A stretch of DNA of 27,500 nt from Parasitella parasitica (Eukaryota > Mucoromycota > Mucoromycetes > Mucorales > Mucoraceae): assembly GCA_025201805.1 (NCBI GenBank), contig MU619321.1, forward strand, positions 75,633 through 103,132, in the 5' to 3' direction. The notes below the pieces were generated by a model. That model was not told where the DNA came from. It searched no databases and saw nothing but the letters and a program-made list of their open reading frames with translations. Within the stretch, counting starts at the first letter, position 1. Each line of letters begins with the position of its first letter. Shown here in pieces: positions 11,484 to 22,459 of the stretch. The position numbers were made by a program, and so were the translations under genes.

Positions 11484-11878
11484 ATTAAATACTGAAAAGT
11501 AACTGCTTCTCTTTCTCTTTACATATTTCATAGATTAAATACTTTTTTTTTCTTTTTCTCTCCTTTCAACTGAAACATCACTGTCATTCATACATAAATA
11601 AAAGAAATCAATCATCGTTGTTTGTGCAGTTCTGTAAACTTATAAAGAACATTATTAGCTATTAATGGACACTATACGAGCTGTCTACATCCCTTCCCCG
11701 AATTACAGCGAAAAAACTCATTCTTCGCTTCACTATGGCGATTTTTTTTTCGACCTTCGCTCTAAAAGGGAAGGTAAATTTCTCGCGCCTGCAGCGGGTT
11801 ATCTCACGGTGCATACTGCTAAAGAAAGATTTTTTTTTGACAAGACAATTTTATTTATTGAATATTTGAATTCAATGA
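11484..11878. other. E1-beta 3' region and left flank of the LINE relic
   Basis: It holds the E1-beta 3' untranslated region and then somewhat GC-richer DNA (11660-11820). An open frame starts at 11665 but switches away from the LINE frame and resembles nothing known. The last 40-50 bases, read in the LINE frame with two stop codons, may still be reverse transcriptase sequence. Confidence 0.4.
11597..11602 (+). terminator. polyadenylation signal-like AATAAA after E1-beta
   Basis: AATAAA about 114 bp downstream of the E1-beta stop codon, after T-rich DNA. It is a consensus match in a plausible place only. Confidence 0.4.
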
Positions 11879-12259
11879 GGATTCACATTTCAAGGCAGAG
11901 TTACAGTCCTCAATTCGCTCATTTACTCCAAGCTCTGGCATGTCATGTGTCTGTTCACCTTTACCAAGGCACAAATCTCTTCTATTCAGCAGATTGGCGC
12001 CTCTCTTGTCAACCATGCTTCCAAAGTTACGCGATTTTCCTTTGCTACTCTATCTCTCCCTCGTGCTAAAGAAGGCCTCAGTCTCTTCGATCCAGCTCTT
12101 CAGGCCAACGCTCTGCAATGGCGCTGGTTGTGTCCTCTCCTCGACCCGTTACAGATCACTCCTCCACAAATGGTGTCCCTTCCTTATCTTAAATCCTATC
12201 TTACCCTCTCTCTTAGCTCTTGTTGGATCGGCGACATTTGTTTTTCAAGTTTCCAGTAG
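11879..12259 (+). mobile_element. 5'-truncated relic of a LINE-type (non-LTR) reverse transcriptase
   Basis: One open frame of 126 codons, without a start of its own, reads as the post-palm part of a non-LTR retrotransposon ORF2. Visible in order: FQGRVTVLNSLIYSKLWHVM (the GR-x-TVLN-x-LI-x-SKLWHV block), TKAQISSIQQIGASLV, then LSLPRAKEGLSLFDPALQAN (the L-P-x5-GL-x-L-x-DP block), ALQWRWLCPLL and the following VSLPYLK. Upstream the same frame carries two stops (11867-11878 region), and the catalytic YADD region is absent. Downstream the frame closes at a stop and the similarity fades. It is therefore a dead, truncated copy. Its base composition is richer in GC than the surrounding gap. Confidence 0.82.
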
Positions 12260-13429
12260 AGCCATTTTAACTCTGTTCACAACACAGTCTGATTAAGTCC
12301 TTCTCCTGTAACCCTCTTTTCTACATGAATGGCATATAATGATGCCCATTTTAGTTCGCTTTTATAATAATTGCAAAATTGGAAAGCTTAGTAAATAACA
12401 TACGTTCTTCAACAGTCTCAGGGTTGAACATTATTTTGCAATTTACTCTTAAAATGATCCTTTTCGTGATGAAGATACTGTATCAATATTGAACTTCATA
12501 TCAGATAAACATAAATAAAAACCAAATCATTTTAAGAATTGAGACATGTCAAACTGCAATGTATTTATTGATCTGTAACTTCGAAATGTAATAGATCAGC
12601 GTTTCAAGCGATAACCTCGTGAAGACTCTGGTCACTAAAGCATATCAAGCGATTGCCCTATGGTTGAATTGGTATATTGATACAGTTTCACAGCCTTTGC
12701 AGACGCTTCTGTCAATACTTTCAATAAAAAAATATTCATAGACCTTCGGATCCACCTTGAAATAAAGGCGGATACGTCTTACGTATCAGTAACTAATTGA
12801 CCACAATCAAGAGTTACAACCCGTTGTGCTATAGTATTCATGATAACTAGATATTCAGCATTCTATTTTAACACCTCCAGCGCATAGCAAAACATTTTCT
12901 GAAGCATCCTGGATTTTTTTTTAGGACTTCCGTGATATTGATATTAACTTATCACTTGGCTGCCTGTACACATACAACGAACATATCAAAGATACTTACA
13001 AGAGACTCTTACACTATCTGCTCTTAAGTATAGCTGATCCTTACTCGCGAATACTTTTAGTCTAATGACACTTTTTTTAAATCGTATTTTACACCACCAA
13101 CATTTGAAAACGATGTTACGAGTGAAGTTACGAATGGAGCCACTCCAAGCAACATTTGAAAATAGAAGCCGAGTATTTGGCTATCGCTTCGTTCTTTTTC
13201 GCTTGTACTCCTAATAAAAGAATAAGGCTTTGGGTACTACCACAAGACGAAAGAAAGAGGCTTAAGCCTAATGTCAAGATACGCAAATCATCTAAAGATG
13301 TACAGACAAATTATATATGTACATCAATAATGGTTTCATGTGGCAAATCAATCATCAACGAAAGACACAGATTCATGGTTAGTGGTTTTATTCTATTCTT
13401 TATGCTCGTAAACTTTCGATAATCACATC

Positions 13430-13501
13430 CCTATGCTTGATAATTTGCAATTTTAGGTTAAATAACTTTATTACATCTTTTCCTATGCCTGGTAATTTGC
13501 A
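13430..13501 (+). repeat. pair of 20-base imperfect direct repeats
   Basis: CCTATGCTTGATAATTTGCA at 13430-13449 and CCTATGCCTGGTAATTTGCA at 13482-13501, 18 of 20 identical, with start positions 52 bases apart. It may be a small local duplication; no function is evident. Confidence 0.8.
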
Positions 13502-13977
13502 TCTCGTAACTCTCGCATTGCGATAGGCACATTTTATAAAATGTCTCAATGCAAATATGGAACTGAAAATAATGAAGGAGATCGAGTATCTCGTTAATAA
13601 AGTTATTACTAGAATCTTGCAAAAAGTATGGCCTCGTTCGTTTTGGCTCATGTTATTATTTCTTTCAATAGCTGATCCTGCTAGATGGAGGCAGGATAAA
13701 ATGTATGTTATCTAAATCCATAAGAGGAGGATGGGATATAATCCGTTTTCTATGCATTTCATAGCATTCCGGGAGCAAACCCTCTTGTAAGTCTTCCTGT
13801 CCTCATTGAATATTCACTTTTTCTCAATAATTTGAATGTGTTCTAGGATCAATATAAACAGCATTCGGTTATTGAAAAAATCTTTCTTGTTACATTGTGA
13901 AGGATTTTCTTTTTGCTTCGATTCCCTTTTCCTTCAGTTTGCTTTTTTACTATTATAAATCTTATTGAAAGATTTGA

Positions 13978-13983
13978 TATAAA
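13978..13983 (+). promoter_or_regulatory. possible TATA box of exportin-T
   Basis: TATAAA about 165 bp upstream of the exportin-T ATG. The match is good, but the spacing is on the long side and the region is AT-rich. Confidence 0.3.
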
Positions 13984-14142
13984 AGAGCTGATAACCGCCT
14001 AAATTTACTAGTGCGAAAAAGAAGAAACCAATAAAGGAATAACTTCAGTACACACATCTATTACATCTCTGCTCCTCAAACACTTTTGTAGTAGAAGTGA
14101 CTAAAAGCGATTTACAACATCTTAAATTGATAGATTTTCAAT

Positions 14143-17100
14143 ATGGAACAGATAGAACAAGCTGTAATGTACGCTCTTGGCCCTCAAGTTGACCCTAGTT
14201 TGAAAGCCCAGGTAATTTTTTAAATAAACTCGGATAGATTACGTGCATTTTATGAACGCGTCTGCGTATTAGGCAAATGAATACTGCGAGCAGGTAAAAA
14301 ATTCTAATGATGGCTGGCAACTGTGTATTCAATTGTTCATGAAAGAACCGAAAGCGTAAGTTTTCACTAGAAATCAAGCTGATTTTTTTTTACATATACA
14401 CTAAAACCCAAATGGCAGACTTCCAGAAGCAAGATTTTTTTCACTCCAAGTATTAGAAAATACCTTAAGAAACAAGTAAGTATTCAATGGAAGTAACCTT
14501 GGTCCTTACCTTAATTCTGACTTTTTCTTGCAGATTTGAGACTTTGGATAATGCTGCAGTCGAGTACATTCAACAGACTATGATGGGATATCTTCGTAGA
14601 GAGTTTGTTGACGACACCAGTGGATCAGAGGAGTCATGTAATGGTTAAACCAGATTGTATGGAAAAATTTTGCTAATGCCCTTTTTTCGTTGATAGTCAT
14701 ACGAAATAAAGTGGCTCAATTGCTCACTATATTATTCACACATGTATACCCAACAACCTGGCCCTCCTTTTTCAAGGACATGATAGCAGTTGCCAAAACG
14801 CCTGTTGGCACACCCAGTCATGAGAAAGCCGCCGATTTTTTTCTGAGACTATGCATTAGTATCGACGAAGAAATCGCTAGAATGGACATTCCTAGAACTC
14901 GTGAAGAGGTTATTCGCAACACAAACATCAAAGACACCATGCGTTTAGGCGATATTCAACTGCTAGCATCATTCTGGTTTGATCTTTTGCAAGAGTTTAG
15001 ATCAACCAACCACAGCATTGCTCAACTATCGCTGAAAAACATTGGGTCTTTCGTAGCTTGGATGGATATTTCACTTGTAGTCAATGATCAAGTTATGGGC
15101 GTATTATACGAGCTATTGTCTGACGCAAACTTGCGCATACCTGCCAGTGAATGCTTGGCTGATGTTATCAGTAAAGGCATGTTGCCTGTGGATAAGCTGA
15201 ATATGCTTCAAATGCTGAATATTACAGACATTTTGAGTAGATTAGATCTGGTGAATTTCTCTAATGGACACATATGGCATTTGAGATACTAATACTGCTT
15301 ACTTAGTCTGAACCCGAGTTCGTTGAATACGTTGCTCGCCTGATCAATACTTTGGGTACTGAGCTTTGCAAAATCTACGCCGAGACGACTCTTCCAAACG
15401 AAAAAAAGCAAACAACATGGAATATGATTGAACAAGTAATACCTTATTTGCTGAAGTTTTTGGGGAATGAATATGATGACACCTCTTCTGCTGTATTCCC
15501 CTTTGTAAATGACATGTTGTATATTGTAAGTAATTTTCTTGCTTTGGATTGACTGGATGTGCATACTGACCTGTTTTTTTTTTCCAGTACAAGAGACAGA
15601 AAAAGCCAATGCAAACGTTTTCTCAAGGCCAACATGAATTCCTTGCTTCTTTATTGAATGTTGTCATCGTCAAATTGAGATATGACGAAGACACTGACTG
15701 GAGCGATGATCAAGACGAGCCTGAGGAAGAAGCTCTGTTTTTTGAAATGAGAAAGGTAGACTACACATAACGCTATTGAAATATTGAAAAAGAAATAACG
15801 CTTGTTTTGTAGAATTTGCGCATTTTTGCAGATCATATTGCCATGATCAACGAAGATTTGTATGTGGGTTATATTCACTCATTTGTCATGGACACTATAA
15901 ATAAATATAAGGCTGGCACAGAGTTGAATTGGCGTGATGTTGAGTTATGCCTGTACGTCCTTTATTGCTATGGCGAGGCTCTCTCTAAGGCTGCTATGGT
16001 CTTTGTTACTTCAAATGACACGTTGTCTCCGTTGGGTGAATTGGTTTCTGAAATGGTTCAATCAAGTAAACTATTACCCGACTTTTGCGCCTATTTTTGA
16101 TTAATCCTTCTTACTTTATTAGATATCTCTGCTTACCATCACCCTTCTTGTGCTATGCAGTACTTTGAAAATGTCACTCGCTATTACCAGTTTTTCGAGC
16201 ATCGCCCTGATCACCTTCCACAGGTATTAGCAGCCTTTGTTGATAATAGAGGCTTGCACCATCCTGTCAAACAAATTCGTACCAGATGTTGGTATTTATT
16301 CCAGCGATTTGCGAAGAACTTGAAGCCTAAAATGTCTCCCTACGTTGAGAATGTTCTATCATCACTCGGAGATTTGTTAAACATCCAAGCTGAGCCAGTT
16401 GTCGAAGCCAATACCATGGATGGAATGCCGATCCCTGCAGCGTCTACTTTTGATAGTCAATTATATCTGTTTGAAACTGTTGGCTTATTAATCTCAATGG
16501 AAGGTATCGATCCTATGAAACAGACAGAGTATCTCAAGATTGTTCTAGTGCCCTTGGTTGAAGGTATTCAAAAAGCAATGGCCCAACCATTTTCAGATGA
16601 CGAGTTGTTTTTGCTTCAACTACACCATTATATCATGGCTATTGGTAGTGTCGCTAAGGGTAAGTTGCGTATAGAATTGTATTTGCTTTTTGTTGATGTC
16701 CAATTATCATTGTAGGATTCCCTACTCTTGTTAGACCAGCCGACAGCACACAACAACCTTGGTCCGTCGTTTTTATTCAAGCTACAGAGATCATTTTGAG
16801 CGCCTTGCAAAGCTACAACCAAATGGCCGTCATTCGCGATGCTGTTAGGTATACATTTGCTCGTCTAATAACTTGTCTTGGAACTCAAGTGCTTCCCTAT
16901 TTACCTTCACTCATCAATGGCCTTTTAACTGAATGTCAAGTTACAGAACTGGTTGACTTTTTGCCCTTTATCGGTCTCATTGCTCATAAATATAAGCCAA
17001 TGATTGAACCCATTATTGATCAACTCTTGCTGCCCTTGGTTAGACGGGTCTTCGACTTTTTAGACACTACTCCTTCTGGAACTGATGAGGCCTTCTTATT

Positions 17101-17451
17101 GCTGGACTTGCGCAAATCGTACTTGAATTTTGTATTGAGCTTGTTCAACGCTAATCTAGAAATGGTCTTTGTCAGTGAACGCAATTTAGAATCGTTAGAA
17201 ACAATTTTAAAAACATTCTTGCATTTCGCAAAAGACAACTCTGATCCCACAACACAAAAAATGTCATTTGGTGTATTTTTAAAAACGGTAAACTCTTGGG
17301 CTTCCAGCACGACTTCAGCTTCAGCTCCCACAATTGCAGGATTCGATCAGTTTGTGTACAACGAACTTTTACCAATTACGTTCTCAGTTCCTATGAGTGC
17401 CTCTTTCAATTTAGCAGATGGACAATCTATCTTGGTATGTCTGACACAAAT

Positions 17452-17487
<36 letters not shown>

Positions 17488-17752
17488 CCTTTTATTTTTT
17501 TTTGGAGAAATGACAAGTATTCAAAAGACAATGTGCTCTAAACAAGGAGCAGATTTTATTGAATATATGAAGAGAATTTTCCTTCCTTCTATCCAATGCC
17601 CTCCTGAAACAGCAGAAAGATACTGTCAGGCTGTGCAGCAGTATGAAGGTAGACAATTTAAAAAATACTTCCAGGTAAGCTTACTTGACGTGAATAATTG
17701 ACTGGATTCCTGACACTTTTCATAGTCTTTCATCTCTGAGGCAAAAAGTTAA
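14143..17752 (+). CDS. exportin-T (Los1/Xpot family tRNA exporter)
   Basis: Twelve exons are proposed: 14143-14211, 14273-14355, 14419-14475, 14534-14637, 14697-15250, 15307-15525, 15588-15755, 15813-16065, 16123-16659, 16716-17434, about 17504-17674 and 17726-17752. Together they give about 985 residues, the usual length. The protein is a helical-repeat importin-beta superfamily member that carries mature tRNA out of the nucleus with Ran-GTP. Diagnostic segments are WQLCIQLF, LENTLRNKFE, the exportin-1-like block VAQLLTILFTHVYPTTWPSF, LRYDEDTDW, the acidic stretch DDQDEPEEE, and the closing FKKYFQSFISEAKS. Exons 1-10 and 12 join cleanly. Intron 10 is problematic: its 35-T tract is followed by GGAGAAATG, and no AG in the right phase joins exon 10 (ending QSIL) to the clearly homologous GEMTSIQKTMC. 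The frame is open straight through the T-tract. Confidence 0.92.
17453..17487 (+). repeat. 35-base T homopolymer in exportin-T
   Basis: An uninterrupted run of 35 T directly after the exon 10 donor region, inside the presumed intron 10. Read in frame it would encode a polyphenylalanine stretch. Its length is likely to vary and to be poorly sequenced. Confidence 0.9.
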
Positions 17753-18917
17753 AAATGCAAAGCTACTTACATATCTCATCCCCACCCCCTTTTTTTTATG
17801 AAGTTAAGATGATCAAATAATAGTAATAAAAAGAAACCTCTGTAATTTAGAATGAAACCTCTTGATACTATCCGGCTAAAAAGAAACTATCGCTTTTTAT
17901 CTAATTATGAAAAACAAGAATACTTAAGTCTCCAATCAACTCTGAATATTTCAACCTTTTTATCCATGATTTTCTCTATTTATCTGCTTTGAAATATACG
18001 AGTCGGATATGATTAATCCTAATAGTTGAAGCATGAAAATGAGTAGTAATGCTGTCAACCGCTGATTTTTGAATAAACATTTAAGAGATACCTAAATTTA
18101 TGGCCGTAGAATATGTTTAATGGCTATAAGCATAGTAATGGATTGCCGCTTCTCTAGTAGTGAGTGACTAATATGTTGCAAAATAAAGGTTGACAATATA
18201 ACTACGTAGTGTTCAAACCAGAGGTAGCATTGAAATCATTATTACTCAAATTGGAATAGGTCTGATTTATTAGTGATCTATTAAAACCAAAAATCGATCG
18301 AATGAGCGTCAGTTTTGATGTACAAGCTAAGTTTCATAAAGGCGTGCTAGTATGAGATACGAAAGGTTTTTGCAACATGCTATCAATGATGCATACGCTT
18401 GGAAAATTTGGTAGATAATTTACCAAACTTGATCCGCAGATAAGCATAAAGGTACATTTATACATAATCGTTACAAGTGCGTGAAAAGTAGTATGTAATG
18501 TTGTGTGATAATCTGCAAATGACACATAGAAAAAACAACACCAAATATTACTAGACGAAGTATAGTAAGTACTAATCCTATTAGAGGCGCAGATTTCAAC
18601 ACTTGATAACCGTATTTAGGTTCTCGCTGCAACATATCCGACATAAACTTTCAATGTACAGCATTGATCACTCCTGTGGTTCAACAAACATGCTCAAGGT
18701 CATTGTACATATATTTCTAGGCATGACAGTGTGCACAATTGCGATTTTTGTAAATAACAGCAATATTTGGTTTAGTGTTTTTATGATTTTTTTAAAAAAA
18801 ACCTTATTACATCGAATTAAGCAAATGAGATGCCACAACTTTTATACAATGATGTGGGTTAATATTAAATAGCCATATATTGAATGATGCGAGCGAATGA
18901 TTCATAAGTCATTTTCC

Positions 18918-18940
18918 AAAAAAAAAAAAAAAAGGGGGGG
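18918..18940 (+). repeat. A16-G7 homopurine tract
   Basis: Sixteen A followed by seven G. This could be a remnant of a poly(A) tail joined to other DNA, or simple slippage. No target-site duplication was identified. Confidence 0.8.
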
Positions 18941-19314
18941 ATCAATTCTAGTCATGAAACGGATTTGCTTATTTTCTCGGAATGATATACGGAAATAAAC
19001 TATAGAGACATCTCACGTTACTGAGTATTTGATTTTGTATTCATTAAATGATCTTTGCACTACATATTCAGCCAAGAGATTTTGATACATTCTAGGAGCT
19101 CAGAGGTGTGCCATTCACTTAAAAACAAGGCAGGAGATATCCAGTCGGTCGTTTCTTTGCTCAAGCCAAAACCATCCGTTGCTCCTTGATTTTGCTATAG
19201 CAAATGCATGAGCGCATGAATATGAGTATCACGAGAGGGTATAGAGGCAGTTTGAAGAATTTAAACTATTTGAACTAATCAGATCAAATCAAACCTCACC
19301 TGTCGTCATGGCTG

Positions 19315-19320
19315 TATAAA
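19315..19320 (+). promoter_or_regulatory. TATA box of the Srk1-like kinase gene
   Basis: TATAAA 118 bp upstream of the kinase ATG, followed by a long C/T-rich leader (TTTCTTTCTTTC and CTTCTTCCCTCTTCCC types), a common fungal core-promoter layout. Confidence 0.5.
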
Positions 19321-19437
19321 GAAAAGACTAGCTCTTTTTTTCTTTCTTTCTTATAAATTCATCCTTCTTCCCTCTTCCCTCTTTCTTCTTCTTTTTTAAT
19401 GCTTTTTACTTTTTAATTTACAAGGTAATTCCACAAG

Positions 19438-21522
19438 ATGCTATCGCACATCAAAGATTTGTTTCGCCAAAGAAAAGAACGGCAACAGAGAAGGTTTTTT
19501 AATAACACACATTTCATCAACAGACACCAGGCAAAAACGAAAACGATGGCTAGAAATGATGCTGTCCTGGTCGAGGAGCCGCCTGCAGCTCCAGTGCAGC
19601 AGCAGAATAGACCGAATCAACAGAAGCGCGCAAAGCAAATGTCGACAGATACCATTGTCGCTCAACCAACCGAGAAAGTCAACGCCGCCGAAGAACTAGC
19701 CAATCTATTGGTGGAGGCTGACAACAAGAGAAGGAGCCAATTGCCTATTTACCCAGGACTGGAACGGTTTGAAATGATTAGAAAACTTGGAGAGTAAAGT
19801 TTTTGTACTCGTGCTAAATGCATCAAAGACTCATTATTTTTTTTTAGTGGAGCGTTTTCAAATGTATTTGAGGCTCGAGATTTAAAAACTGGAAAGCGAG
19901 TAGCCATTAAAGTAGCTCAGAAATCCCATCCTAATGACAAGGTAACATCTTGCCTCTATATATCATTACTAATACTAATCGTAACAATTAAGAACACCGG
20001 GCAGCGCCATTTGCATTCTAGTATAGTCAGAAAGCCCAGAGCAACAGAGGTAACTAATTGACTATGATATCATGATTGTGTAGCGCGCAAAGAGCTAAAT
20101 TTATGGTATGTTTCTTTGATAAAGCGAGCCAACATAATGAAAGAAGTTGAAATCATGCGCAACGTCAGACATCCAAACATTGTGCAGCTGATTCATTATA
20201 TGGAGTCCTGCGACAACTACTTCCTAACATTGGATCTATGTCAAGGTGGCGAATTGTTCCATCAAATAGTAAAACTTACCTACTTCAGTGAAAAATTGTC
20301 CAGACATGTTATTACGCAAGTTGCCTTGGCTGTTCGTCATCTGCACGAAGAATGCGGTGTCGTTCATCGTGATATCAAGCCTGAAAATATTTTATTTGAC
20401 CCAATCCCTATCATACCTTCCAAAAAGCGCATCTATCGCCCTACGGACAGTGCTGACAAGGAAGATGAAGGCGAATTCATACCTGGAATTGGTGGTGGTG
20501 GTATTGGGAATATCAAGTTAGCCGACTTTGGACTGTCCAAAGTAATTTGGAATAACTCTACGTTAACTCCATGTGGCACTGTTGGCTACACTGCACCAGA
20601 AATTGTAACAGATCAAAAGTAAGTGATCATGCATTAGCTTTAAATTGCCTTTTAACGACTCAACAATATGCGGTACAGGTATTCTAAATCTGTAGACATG
20701 TGGGCTATCGGCTGCGTACTCTACACTATCTTATGCGGCTTTCCACCTTTTTATGACGAGTCTATCCCTACTCTTACCGAAAAGGTGGCTCGCGGTCAAT
20801 ATACATATCTAAGCCCTTGGTGGGATACCATTTCTGATTCAGTCAAGGACTTAATTTCGCATCTACTATGTGTTGATGTTAGGAAAAGATACACTATTGA
20901 TCAATTTCTCAACCATCCTTGGATCAAAGAAGAACCGTTTATTCGCGATGATCATTTCGAAGCCATGCCAGTTAGAAGAAATCAGTTGTTCCAAGCGGTA
21001 TCTGCGAGCAATCAATACAGACAACATAAACAAGAGCGAGCTGAACAGAAAGAAACAGAAGCCGCTTTTGAACAAGCAGTTAAATCTAATATATTAGTAC
21101 CGCACGTGATTGAGCAAGGAGATGATTTGTTAATGGATGATGATAGTAGCATAGTATACTCGACTCCAGATGCGAATACCCTTCGAGGTATCCTTGACAT
21201 AACATATGCAGTTCAGCGCATGGGAGAAGAGCAATCATTGAATAATACACAGCATAAGCAAAACCCTACAAAACAAGTGAAACAGCGACAACCGCTAAAC
21301 GTAGTGCAGGTACCATTAGCGCAACAAAACCAAAATTTGCCCATAGCACAACAACTAGCAAAACATAGTCGTGGCGTGGCAAACCCTATAAATTATCGTA
21401 ACCATAAGCCAAGTAACCAGCATTCAGCTCCAAACAATATGTTTGGTCCAGCAGCCTTTCATCTGGACATGAATAAAGCGACGCTTATGAAGAACCGTAA
21501 AGCCATGAATCTGAAAGCTTAA
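19438..21522 (+). CDS. Ser/Thr protein kinase, Srk1/Rck2 (MAPK-activated, CaMK group) family
   Basis: Four exons (19438-19793, 19848-19941, 20125-20618, 20679-21522) give 595 residues. The kinase domain runs from about 112 to 385: Gly loop LGDGAFSNV (117-125), VAIK lysine 140, alpha-C Glu 157, HRDIKPEN (231-238), DFGLSK (284-289), TPCGTVGYTAPE (298-309). The insert after HRD, with KEDEGEFIPGIGGGGIGNIK, and the later LSPWWDTISDSVKDLISHLL are hallmarks of the Srk1/Rck2/Cmk-like group. Such kinases are phosphorylated by stress MAP kinases (Sty1/Hog1) and act on cell cycle and translation. The first 110 residues are basic and Gln-rich; the C-terminus is Gln/Asn-rich and has TLRGILDITYAVQRMGEEQ (about 477-495). 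A second in-frame ATG exists in exon 1 near 19546. Intron 2 (183 bp) is unusually long, with splice-like sites inside it. Confidence 0.94.
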
Positions 21523-21601
21523 TTAAGCAAGGGAGCATACTGGTAGTGTACATAGATTCGAATGAGCCGAAAATTAACATATTATTATTATTCATGCAAA
21601 A

Positions 21602-21607
21602 AATAAA
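21602..21607 (+). terminator. polyadenylation signal-like AATAAA of the kinase gene
   Basis: AATAAA 80 bp past the kinase stop and only 26 bp before the proposed ATG of the next gene. The kinase transcript probably runs into the next gene's 5' end. Confidence 0.4.
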
Positions 21608-21632
21608 ATCCCCATTCCTTTCACTTTTAAAT

Positions 21633-22375
21633 ATGTCATACGATATTATAGCACCAGGAGAGAAAACACTTAATTATAACGATACCTCCGAAATGTAAAC
21701 ATATATACAAAATAGCTTCATGTTAACATTTACCCAAACAACATTTATAGTAGTAGCAGCATCGAGTTGTCAAATAGCGAGCCATCAGCAACGGCAAGAA
21801 ATCGTCGCATATCCACTGCTCATATCGAATCCAGCAGTATTCTGCAAAACACTCAAGCAAAGTTTGCATATGATGAACTAGTGTCAGCCTGTGCGGATTA
21901 TTTGGGTGCATCCATAATCTTGGACGCTATTGTGATGCATTTCGCTGAATCCATCTTGGCTGTAGTTGGGTCACCTATGACATTAGATTCTGCCGAAGTC
22001 AAGCGCCGTTTGGAACAAGTGCTTCCAGCAAGTCATGAATATCGCCATCACAGAGGTATGACCATATCAGACGAAGATTGTACAGTCTTGTGTAGTCTCG
22101 CTGATCGAGTCATTAATATGCCCATCGAACAAGAAAGCAATGTGAATATTGTGGATAGTGAGGATGAGCAATCGCAGCAGCAACGTCAACGATTTGAGCA
22201 TAGTGATATTCAATACATCAGACATGATGCAACCAAATTCGAACAACCACTTCCCAAACACTTGCCTAACTTTGTTGACGCCAACCCTGACATTGGAGAA
22301 AAAGACAATATTGAATATGATAAGGATATCACGCCGTATGATAGTGAAACTGATGATGATGGTCAAATGATTTAG
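21633..22375 (+). CDS. unrecognised protein with acidic C-terminus
   Basis: I do not recognise this protein. The second exon (21751-22375) is a long open frame that has no ATG near its beginning. A short first exon (21633-21694, starting MSYDIIAPGEKTLNY) ends at a GTAAAC donor, and a TATAG acceptor at 21750 joins it in frame to give 228 residues. The middle (about 53-140) looks folded and helical: AKFAYDELVSACADYLGASI, then HFAESILAVVG and VKRRLEQVLPASHEYRHH. A patch of SEDEQSQQQRQ follows, and the end is acidic (YDSETDDDGQMI). No membrane segment or signal peptide is seen. It starts 110 bp after the kinase stop, in the same direction. The codon pattern and intron support a real gene; the start exon is an inference. 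Confidence 0.7.
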
Positions 22376-22459
22376 CATAGTACGAGTAGTGGCTTATATA
22401 CTCGTCATAATCCGAAAAAAATAAAACAAACTAGCGTTTCTATATTTACAACTACAACT

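Larger units (their letters stand above)
12260..14142. other. gene-poor region upstream of exportin-T
   Basis: About 1.9 kb without a supported gene. The left part may be further eroded LINE sequence, but I could not follow it. A 20-base imperfect direct repeat is at 13430 and 13482. The right end is the exportin-T promoter, with a TATAAA at 13978-13983. The 88-codon frame at 13156-13422 has no recognisable features. Confidence 0.5.
17753..19437. other. gene-poor region between exportin-T and kinase
   Basis: About 1.7 kb. The left end is the exportin-T 3' region, the right end the kinase promoter with TATAAA (19315) and a pyrimidine-rich leader (19331-19396). An A16-G7 tract is at 18918-18940. 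Two frames of 60-90 codons (18334-18525 minus, 18603-18872 plus) show no family features. No gene is supported. Confidence 0.5.

Noticed and set aside
11665-12069. 134-codon plus-strand frame overlapping the LINE relic
   Set aside because: Its second half lies in a different frame from the recognisable reverse transcriptase, and the first half matches nothing known.
13156-13422. 88-codon frame between the LINE relic and exportin-T
   Set aside because: It has a few hydrophobic and basic stretches but no start context, intron or family pattern; possibly eroded transposon DNA.
18334-18872. Short frames in the exportin-T to kinase gap, one with hydrophobic stretches
   Set aside because: Too short, AT-rich and without motifs; hydrophobic residues are expected from T-rich codons.
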